A DNA stretch of 12,215 bases. It comes from UBA12014 sp029248335. Its GTDB lineage: Bacteria > Planctomycetota > Phycisphaerae > Phycisphaerales > SM1A02. Shown one piece after another: positions 7,199-12,215 of this stretch. The first letter of the stretch is position 1. The number at the start of each line of letters is the position of its first letter. The stretch lies in the NCBI GenBank assembly GCA_029248335.1, contig JAQWJM010000008.1, positions 1 through 12,215 on the forward strand, read 5' to 3'. A program made the position numbers and the translations under genes. The notes under the pieces were generated by a model. The model did no database searches. It was not told where the DNA came from and saw nothing but the letters and a program-made list of their open reading frames with translations.

Positions 7199-7971
7199 CG
7201 CTTGAAGAGCGTCCGCAGCCGGGCCTGGGCGTCTTCGGTCTGGATGAGTTCGGCGGAGATCTCCGCGCCCTTCGAAAGCTGGGCGTCGTCGAGCGAGCCG
7301 TCGAGTTCGTTGAGCCACTGCTTCGTCGCGGCGATCGCTTCGGGACCGCCCTTGGTAAGGCGTTCCGCGAACGCGGTGGTCGCGGATTCGAGTTCGTCCA
7401 TCGGCACCAGGTGCGTCGCGAGCCCGGCGTCGAATCCGGCTTCACCGCCCATGGTGCCGCCCGCGAGGAGCATCGCTCGCGCCCGGCCGGCGCCGATCCG
7501 CTTCACGAGGAAGGGTGCGACGACCGCGGGGCAGATCCCGAGGTCGACCTCGGGGTAGCCGAGCTTCGCCTCGGGGTGGGTGAAGGAGAAGTCGCAGACC
7601 ACCATCAATCCGCATCCGCCGCCGATCGCGGCGCCCTGCACGCGGGCGATGGTCGGGACGTCCAGTCGGCGGATCCGTCGGCTGACCGCGGCGAGTCGAC
7701 GAAGCATGTCGCCCATCAGGATCGGATCGTCCTGCACCGCCTTGAGGTCCATGCCGGCGCAGAAGCCCTTGCCCGCGCCGGCGAGCACCATCACCCGGAT
7801 GTCGTCGAGCCCCGATTCGATCTTCCCGAGGGCCTCTTCCATCGCCGCGATCATTTCGAGCGAGAGGGCGTTCCGGGCGTCGGGCCGGTTGAGGGTGAGC
7901 GTCGCGACGGCGCCGTCGGTGGTGAGGGTGACGAGTTCGGTATCGAGTGCGATGGTGTTCATGGCGGCCAT
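7195..7971 (-). CDS. Enoyl-CoA hydratase, LiuC/methylglutaconyl-CoA hydratase-like
   Basis: This 258-residue crotonase-family enzyme has FCAGMDL at 70-76 (first oxyanion hole) and VQGAAIGGGCGL at 111-122 (second). The second glutamate is kept (Glu141, GYPEVDLG), but the first catalytic position is Gly121 instead of Glu. The block DLGICPAVVAPFLVKRIG at 143-160 resembles the GL.PAV.SPYV signature of the LiuC group in leucine and isoprenoid degradation, which also lacks the first glutamate. Hydration of 3-methylglutaconyl-CoA, or of a related branched enoyl-CoA, is therefore plausible and would fit the leucine dehydrogenase nearby. However, no methylcrotonyl-CoA carboxylase or HMG-CoA lyase is in view. 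The start at 7971 is preferred for its ribosome site; the ATG at 7962 is the alternative. The stop overlaps the metallophosphoesterase start. Confidence 0.85.
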   Translation of the reverse strand: MAAMNTIALDTELVTLTTDGAVATLTLNRPDARNALSLEMIAAMEEALGKIESGLDDIRVMVLAGAGKGFCAGMDLKAVQDDPILMGDMLRRLAAVSRRIRRLDVPTIARVQGAAIGGGCGLMVVCDFSFTHPEAKLGYPEVDLGICPAVVAPFLVKRIGAGRARAMLLAGGTMGGEAGFDAGLATHLVPMDELESATTAFAERLTKGGPEAIAATKQWLNELDGSLDDAQLSKGAEISAELIQTEDAQARLRTLFKR

Positions 7972-7979
7972 TGGATCGA

Positions 7980-7987
7980 CTTCCACC
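7980..7987 (-). promoter_or_regulatory. Ribosome binding site favouring the ATG at 7971
   Basis: Read on the minus strand, GGTGGAAG lies 8 bases before the ATG at 7971. It is 17 bases before the ATG at 7962, which is too far. This site sets the longer start of the LiuC-like hydratase. Confidence 0.5.
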
Positions 7988-8036
7988 GCCGGAGGCAAGC
8001 GATCGACGGTGGGAACGGGTCGCGGACGAATCCGTT

Positions 8037-8846
8037 TCAGCCCCAGATCCGCCGTCCGCATTCGCTGCACTTCTTCGGAAAGCGGACACCGCTCAGGTCG
8101 TATCCACAGAACGGACACCGGCCATCCCGCAGCTTTCCGACCATGCGTCGACGCCGCACCCGCCGCACGCCCCAGGTTCCGAACTGGATCGTCCGGATCA
8201 AGACGATGCTGGACACGAAGAGCAGCAGCCAGAGCGTCGCGGCGGCGGCGAGCGTCGCGGACCAGGAACGCGTCGTGCTGGTCGTACGTGATCGCACGTC
8301 GTCGACCAGATCGGGGCGTCGCTCGGAGATCATCACGTCCATCGAGACGTCGAGTCCGTCGAAGAGGTCGACGTTCGTGGCGTCACGGAGCGCGGACAGG
8401 CCGATCGACGCGTCGGGGCCGGCGAGGTCGACGACCACGTCGGGATCGGCGAGCGGCACCGTGGGGAGTTCCAGCGGCGCCAGCGTGGTCCGGCTCGCGA
8501 AGGGCCAGCCGTGCTCGATGGTCCGACGGCGGATCTCGACCGTCGCGAGCGGACTTCCGAACGGCCACGGAACCCGGACGGGATCTTCACGGACGATCAC
8601 GCCCCGAAGCGGGGTTCCGCGATCGTCCCGGCCCAGTCGGACCGTCGCGAGGGTTTCGGTGGAGACTCGGGAGACGTTGGCGTCCAGGACGAATGCGAGC
8701 ACGCATCCCAGGGGAAGCGAGAGCAGGAGACACCAGTCGATCGCCCGCGCCCACGGGGTTCGACTTCGTGTCGCGGACTGACGCTCGATGCGCTGCAGCC
8801 GGCGACGAACGATCTTGATCGGATTCCAGGTGCGGCGCCGTGCCAT
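8037..8846 (-). CDS. Two-pass membrane protein with C-terminal CPxCGYDL zinc ribbon
   Basis: This 269-residue protein has no enzyme I recognise. It begins with a very basic stretch (residues 1-34) and then a membrane segment at about 36-54. About 140 residues follow, presumably extracytoplasmic, rich in beta-type sequence with repeated PFGSP and WPFAS patches. A second membrane segment lies at about 197-220 and a basic cytoplasmic stretch (VRRVRRRR) at 228-234. The C-terminal zinc ribbon has Cys244, Cys247, Cys260 and Cys263 (CPFCGYDL...CSECG). Ribbons of this wording are widespread in Planctomycetota proteins, where their role is mostly unknown. The topology, with both ends cytoplasmic, is inferred from the positive-inside rule. 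It sits between two enoyl-CoA hydratase genes, 106 bases after one and 65 before the other. No link to acyl-CoA metabolism is evident from the sequence. The ribosome site is weak. Confidence 0.82.
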   Translation of the reverse strand: MARRRTWNPIKIVRRRLQRIERQSATRSRTPWARAIDWCLLLSLPLGCVLAFVLDANVSRVSTETLATVRLGRDDRGTPLRGVIVREDPVRVPWPFGSPLATVEIRRRTIEHGWPFASRTTLAPLELPTVPLADPDVVVDLAGPDASIGLSALRDATNVDLFDGLDVSMDVMISERRPDLVDDVRSRTTSTTRSWSATLAAAATLWLLLFVSSIVLIRTIQFGTWGVRRVRRRRMVGKLRDGRCPFCGYDLSGVRFPKKCSECGRRIWG

Positions 8847-8889
8847 CCGGTGTTCTTCATCGCCCGTCGAGCGTCGAGACCCGTTGCCC

Positions 8890-8927
8890 CGAACCGGACG
8901 GGATCATCCCAGATTCAGGCCGGTTCG
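8890..8927. repeat. Nested hairpin between hydratase and zinc-ribbon genes
   Basis: CGAACCGG (8890-8897) pairs with CCGGTTCG (8920-8927). Inside, GGGA (8900-8903) pairs with TCCC (8907-8910). It fills the 106-base gap after the glutamate-less hydratase stop (8953) and before the zinc-ribbon start (8846). It has no U tract. It may be a terminator or attenuator dividing the run into two transcripts. Confidence 0.5.
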
Positions 8928-8952
8928 AGTGGATCTCGACCGCACGCCTGCA

Positions 8953-9747
8953 TCAGCCACGATCTTCGGCCGCCCGCTTCTTCGCCATCACCGCGTCGAT
9001 CCTGGCCCGGAACTCCCCGGATTCCGCCGTCGCGAGGCTGGCCGCGAGCGATCTCGCGAAGACGTCCGGGTCGATGGTGCCGTCAAGTTCGTTCTGGAAT
9101 CGCTTCGTTGCGCGGAGCGTCGTGGCGTCCATCGCGGCGAGCCGATCGCACAAGGTCGTGACGGCCTCTTCGAGGGCGCCGCGATCCGGGTGCGCGGCGG
9201 CGGCGAGTCCGACCTCGACCGCGGCGTCGGCATCGAGGAATTCGCCGGACAGGGTGAGGGCCCGCGCGGCGCCCGGCGAGGTGCCGGGGACGAGCGTCGC
9301 GAGACTCACCGCGGGCGAGATGCCGAGGCGATGGACCGGGTATCCGAACGCGGCGTCCGGACCGGCATGAACGATGTCGCACGCCGAGACCAGGGCGCAG
9401 CCACCGGCGAGCGCCGGCCCGTGGACTTCGGCGACCACCACCGCATCGAGGTGGCGAAGTCGCCGGCAGATCGCGCCGAGGCGTTCGAGAAACGAAGTCA
9501 GGGCGCCGTCGGCCATCGCGCCGAGATCGAAGCCCGCGCAGAACGCCGGGCCTTCGCCGCGGATCCGCAGGACGTGGCAGGATTCCGAATCGGCCGCTCG
9601 CTCCGCCTCGGCGAGGCAGTGCTCGAGATCGTCGAAGAGTTCGTGGGACAGGGCGTTGCGTCGATCCGGATCGTTCAGGGCGATGGTCGCGATCGGCGGG
9701 TCGAATCGCACCAGGGCCTTGGCCGGCATGTCGTGGGTCTCGGGCAT
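8953..9747 (-). CDS. Divergent enoyl-CoA hydratase/isomerase-family protein lacking both catalytic glutamates
   Basis: This 264-residue crotonase-fold protein has PDRRNALS at 27-34, AFCAGFDL at 68-75 (first oxyanion hole) and VHGPALAGGCALVSACD at 108-124 (second). The fold and CoA-binding framework are therefore intact. Both usual acid/base residues are replaced: Ala118 where hydratase has Glu144, and Val138 (GYPVHRLG) where it has Glu164. It shares the LGI.PAV block and the ATK..QNELDG-type C-terminal region with the LiuC-like paralogue at 7195-7971, so the two are probably related by duplication and divergence. Water addition by the standard mechanism looks unlikely. Other crotonase chemistry (thioester hydrolysis, isomerisation, decarboxylation) or a non-catalytic role is possible. 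The start is uncertain: the ATG at 9747 is given, and the ATG at 9729 gives an equally typical N-terminus. Neither has a strong ribosome site. It follows the YjbQ gene by 69 bases. Confidence 0.82.
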   Translation of the reverse strand: MPETHDMPAKALVRFDPPIATIALNDPDRRNALSHELFDDLEHCLAEAERAADSESCHVLRIRGEGPAFCAGFDLGAMADGALTSFLERLGAICRRLRHLDAVVVAEVHGPALAGGCALVSACDIVHAGPDAAFGYPVHRLGISPAVSLATLVPGTSPGAARALTLSGEFLDADAAVEVGLAAAAHPDRGALEEAVTTLCDRLAAMDATTLRATKRFQNELDGTIDPDVFARSLAASLATAESGEFRARIDAVMAKKRAAEDRG

Positions 9748-9816
9748 GCGGTGAAGTATGACGAAGTCGTCACCATCCGTCGCCATCGGTCGCACGTCGA
9801 CCGAACCGCGCAGGAC

Positions 9817-10221
9817 TCACCGCACCATGACGACGATCCGCCGGGTCGACGGACGATCGCGGAACTCGCAGAGATGGACGCCTTGCCAGGTACCCAGCGC
9901 GAGCCGCCCGTCGACGACCGGAATCGACACCGCGGTCCCGGTCAGGATCGCCTTCAGGTGGCTGGGCATGTCGTCGGGACCTTCGTCGACGTGCGTGTAC
10001 CACGGCTCGTCTTCGGGGGCGACGCGGTCCAACCACGCCTCCATGTCGCGGCGGGCGGACGGATCCGCGTTCTCCTGGATGCAGACTCCGGCGGAAGTGT
10101 GTTTCACGAACACCGTGCAGAGGGCTTCCTCGAGCCCGGCGTCCCGGACGACGTCCGCGACCATCGAGGTGATCTCGTGCAGCCCGCGTCGGTGCCCCGT
10201 GACCTCGATGGTCCGGTTCAC
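9817..10221 (-). CDS. yjbQ: YjbQ/UPF0047 family protein (secondary thiamine-phosphate synthase-like)
   Basis: This 134-residue cytoplasmic protein is full length for its family. The signature is very clear: KHTSAGVCIQENADP at about 40-54, then WYTHVDEGPDDMPSHLKA around the middle, and LGTWQGVHLCEFRD near the end. The histidines in these blocks are the conserved putative metal ligands. Members of this family have been reported to have weak thiamine-phosphate synthase activity, but the main physiological role is not settled. The GTG at 10221 is chosen because GGAGG (10229-10233) lies 7 bases upstream and the GTG overlaps the phosphatase stop as GTGA. An ATG at 10251 would overlap that gene by 34 bases. 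Coupled translation with the histidine phosphatase is likely. Confidence 0.92.
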   Translation of the reverse strand: MNRTIEVTGHRRGLHEITSMVADVVRDAGLEEALCTVFVKHTSAGVCIQENADPSARRDMEAWLDRVAPEDEPWYTHVDEGPDDMPSHLKAILTGTAVSIPVVDGRLALGTWQGVHLCEFRDRPSTRRIVVMVR

Positions 10222-10811
10222 GACGTTTCCTCCGGACCCGGCGCGTTCCACCGGATCACGGTGCGGTACTCGTGCTCGAAGCCGAGCACGCAGTAGGTCC
10301 CGGTGCCGAGGTCGAACAGGCGACCGTCCTCGGGCGGCAGTCCCAGCCAGGTCGCGGCGAGCACCCGCAGGTAGTGACCGTGGGCGACCAGGGCGACGTC
10401 ACCGGTCACGGCGAGGGCCCGGTCGATCACGCGTTCCGCTCGCGTCGCCACCTCCGCCCCGGTCTCGCCGTTCGGACAGGGATGCGACCACACCGTCCAG
10501 CCGGGGACCGTTTCGCGGATCACCTTCGTGGTGATGCCTTCGTAGTCGCCGTAGTTCCATTCATGGAGATCGGCGTCGATCACCGCACCATCGGCGAGGC
10601 CGAGCAATTCCGCGGTTCGACGAGCTCGCTGGAGCGGGCTGCAGAGGACGAGGTCGAAGTGGTGGGCGTCGACGACGGGTCGAAGGCGTCGGGCCACGTC
10701 CTCGCCTTCGGGGAGCAGGGGGAGATCGGTGACTCCGGTGTGGCGGCCGTTCTTCGACCATTCGGTCGCGGCGTGTCGGAGGAGCCAGATCTGTTTCTTC
10801 GGGTCGGACAT
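10218..10811 (-). CDS. Histidine phosphatase family protein (phosphoglycerate mutase-like)
   Basis: This 197-residue cytoplasmic enzyme should hydrolyse or transfer a phosphate through a phosphohistidine. LLRHAATEW at 10-18 holds the nucleophile His13 in an RHA version of the usual RHG motif. SPLQRARRTAEL at 58-69 supplies the phosphate-binding Arg62. Glu84 in HEWNYGDYEG is the likely proton donor, and His144 in VAHGHYLR is the second catalytic histidine, so all core residues are present. The physiological substrate cannot be told: sugar phosphates, cofactor phosphates and others occur in this family. The ATG at 10811 has GGGAG (10819-10823) 7 bases upstream. The gene starts 17 bases after the flavin oxidase stop and overlaps yjbQ by 4 bases, so the three are almost certainly one operon. 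Confidence 0.9.
   Translation of the reverse strand: MSDPKKQIWLLRHAATEWSKNGRHTGVTDLPLLPEGEDVARRLRPVVDAHHFDLVLCSPLQRARRTAELLGLADGAVIDADLHEWNYGDYEGITTKVIRETVPGWTVWSHPCPNGETGAEVATRAERVIDRALAVTGDVALVAHGHYLRVLAATWLGLPPEDGRLFDLGTGTYCVLGFEHEYRTVIRWNAPGPEETS
10229..10233 (-). promoter_or_regulatory. Ribosome binding site deciding the GTG start of yjbQ
   Basis: GGAGG, read on the minus strand inside the last codons of the phosphatase gene, is 7 bases before the GTG at 10221. It supports that start over the ATG at 10251. Confidence 0.7.
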
Positions 10812-10828
10812 GTCTTGACTCCCGGTCT

Positions 10829-12214
10829 TCAATCGACGTTCGTCGAGGCGACGAGCCTCGACGCATCGAGTCTTCCGTCGGCATAAAGGTCGAGCAGTTC
10901 CGCGGGCACCCCGACATCGAGGCCGGCGCGATCGTACAGACGGACGACCTGGCGACGGACTTCGTCTTCGAGGCGTCCGGCCGGAACCCCGGTGCTCGAT
11001 CCGGGCCCGATCAGGCGACTTCGCACCGCCACGTCGATGCCCTGGTCGCGGTCGAGCACCGTGATCGGCCTCCGCTCGGGTGACAGGCACGCGGGCAGGC
11101 CGTCGTCCATTCCGAGGAGTTCGTTCACGAAGCGGCGGGCGATCTCGGGGGCGGCGGTCACGCCGTCGCGTCGGGTTCCGGTCGCGATCCACAGTCCCGG
11201 CACGCTCGTCCGACCGAGCAACGGAAATCCGTCGGCGCCGATCGGTCGATGTCCGGTCACCATCCGACACTCGGCGTGTCGAAGCTCCGAGGAGATCTCG
11301 TCCATCGCGGATTGCAGGACGAGATGGAGCGATCCGAGTCGGGCGTGTTCGCGCGGTTCGACGGACACCACGTTGGTCGCGCCGAGGTAGAAGCGATCGG
11401 ATCCGAACGGCACGTGATAGACGCCGAGCCCCGCGCCACGGTTGGGGGTCCTGAGCACTTCATCGGGGGTGGTCAGGCCGGGCGTCGCGCGACACCGAAG
11501 ACCGACCCCGGTCCCGTGGAGAATGCGCGGGACGCGACCGTCGAGTTCGGGGATCCCACGAAGCAGACCGTCGCTGGCGGCACCCGCGGCGACGACGATG
11601 CGTTCCGCGTGCACGACTCGTCCTCGATCGCAATGCACGATTCCGTCACGCACCGACGCCGCGCGACCGTCGATTCGTTCGATCCCGAGCGCGGCGGCGG
11701 CTTCGTCGAGCAGTTCCATCACCGCGAAGGCGTCGATGGCGCCGTCGCTCGGAACGCGGACGCCACGGGTGGCCCGAAGGTGGGGGGTCGGTCGGTATCC
11801 GCGGATGTCCGCGGGATCGACGAGCTCGTGATCCGAACCGTCGCGGCGGAGTGCGTCGAGGATCGCATCGAAGTTGGGCGGATCGAAGCCGCTCACGTTC
11901 GGGTTGTCGAGGATCACCGTCCCCGCGCGGATCTTCGGAGGCTCGAGCCCGGCGATCGCGGCGAGCACGTCGAGCCACCCGGGCCAGTCCGCGACGGCGG
12001 CCCGGATGAGATCGAACTTCGCGCGGCCCGCGGCATGTCGGAAGGTGGTCGCTTCGATCTCGGAATGCGACGCCAGCATGATCCCCGCCGCGAGCGACGC
12101 GGAACCGGGACGCCGTTCGGGCCCGATCACCGAGATCCGGGCGTCCGGGACCCGGCGACGGTGTTCGATCGCGATCGACATCGCGACGGCGCCGTTGCCG
12201 ACGATCGCGAGATC
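10829..12214 (-). CDS. FAD-dependent oxidoreductase, DAO/ThiO-like (N-terminus beyond window)
   Basis: At least 461 residues are visible, and the start lies off the right edge. The reading frame is open to the last bases, and the residues before the Met at 12181 spell the Rossmann loop IVGNGAVA, so that Met is internal. Numbering from 12214: the dinucleotide loop G-N-G is at 6-8 and the end of the second strand (SVIGP) at 28-32. SASLAAGIML at 38-47 resembles the ASWAAAGML block of glycine oxidase ThiO. VVAAGAASD is at 207-215, GHRPIGADGFPLLG at 321-334, and GTRRDGVTAAPEIA at 346-359. Such enzymes oxidise amines or amino acids using FAD and oxygen or another acceptor. Arg323 matches the carboxylate-binding Arg of the family. 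About 90 residues after 371 extend past the usual end of the domain and look helical. The substrate is unknown. The neighbouring yjbQ makes a thiamine link conceivable but unproven. Confidence 0.85.
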   Translation of the reverse strand, partial: DLAIVGNGAVAMSIAIEHRRRVPDARISVIGPERRPGSASLAAGIMLASHSEIEATTFRHAAGRAKFDLIRAAVADWPGWLDVLAAIAGLEPPKIRAGTVILDNPNVSGFDPPNFDAILDALRRDGSDHELVDPADIRGYRPTPHLRATRGVRVPSDGAIDAFAVMELLDEAAAALGIERIDGRAASVRDGIVHCDRGRVVHAERIVVAAGAASDGLLRGIPELDGRVPRILHGTGVGLRCRATPGLTTPDEVLRTPNRGAGLGVYHVPFGSDRFYLGATNVVSVEPREHARLGSLHLVLQSAMDEISSELRHAECRMVTGHRPIGADGFPLLGRTSVPGLWIATGTRRDGVTAAPEIARRFVNELLGMDDGLPACLSPERRPITVLDRDQGIDVAVRSRLIGPGSSTGVPAGRLEDEVRRQVVRLYDRAGLDVGVPAELLDLYADGRLDASRLVASTNVD

Positions 12215-12215
12215 G

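Noticed and set aside
12179..12181. ATG as the start of the FAD oxidoreductase
   Set aside because: The codons before it continue in frame to the window edge and encode the dinucleotide-binding loop IVGNGAVA, so the true start is outside the window.
1..12215. CRISPR arrays, insertion sequences, toxin-antitoxin or phage-defence genes
   Set aside because: No regularly spaced repeats, transposase motifs, terminal inverted repeats or defence-gene domains were seen on either strand.

Overview
The window is high-GC bacterial DNA with genes on both strands and no RNA genes, CRISPR array or recognisable transposase. The best taxonomic hint is the small membrane protein at 8037-8846. Its C-terminal CPFCGYDLSG...CSECG zinc ribbon is a motif that recurs in many Planctomycetota proteins. 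The GC-rich catabolic genes and heavy use of acyl-CoA enzymes also fit a planctomycete (Phycisphaerae-like) genome. This assignment is inference, since there is no rRNA or marker gene to confirm it.

Left end (1-1566, plus strand): two tandem family 2 glycosyltransferases. The first is cut by the window edge, and the visible 153 residues align without gaps to the C-terminal half of the second at roughly 60-65 % identity by eye. This stretch is visibly less GC-rich (about 57-60 % in sampled lines) than the rest. It looks like the edge of a surface-polysaccharide region. A strong bidirectional hairpin at 1580-1612 separates it from the convergent genes that fill the rest of the window.

Middle (1637-5694, minus strand): in transcription order, an enoyl-CoA hydratase/isomerase with both catalytic glutamates, a long VLCAD/ACAD9-like acyl-CoA dehydrogenase, and a Leu/Glu/Phe/Val dehydrogenase. 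Together they suggest oxidation of branched-chain amino acids or acyl chains to acyl-CoA intermediates. A 367-base gene-free stretch (5695-6061) lies upstream and probably carries their promoter, together with a REP-like palindrome.

Right part (6062-12215, minus strand): a closely packed run. In transcription order it holds an FAD-dependent DAO/ThiO-like oxidase (cut by the window edge), a histidine phosphatase, a YjbQ-family protein, a divergent enoyl-CoA hydratase lacking both catalytic glutamates, a zinc-ribbon membrane protein, a LiuC-like enoyl-CoA hydratase, and a lipoprotein metallophosphoesterase. Two junctions are 4-base stop/start overlaps (GTGA at 10218-10221, ATGA at 7195-7198), which implies translational coupling. 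Three enoyl-CoA hydratase paralogues within 5 kb, each with a different set of active-site residues, is the most distinctive feature. I do not see a clearly new defence or mobile system. The most unusual items are the glutamate-less hydratase, the oxidase-phosphatase-YjbQ cassette, and the metallophosphoesterase with an altered first metal motif.
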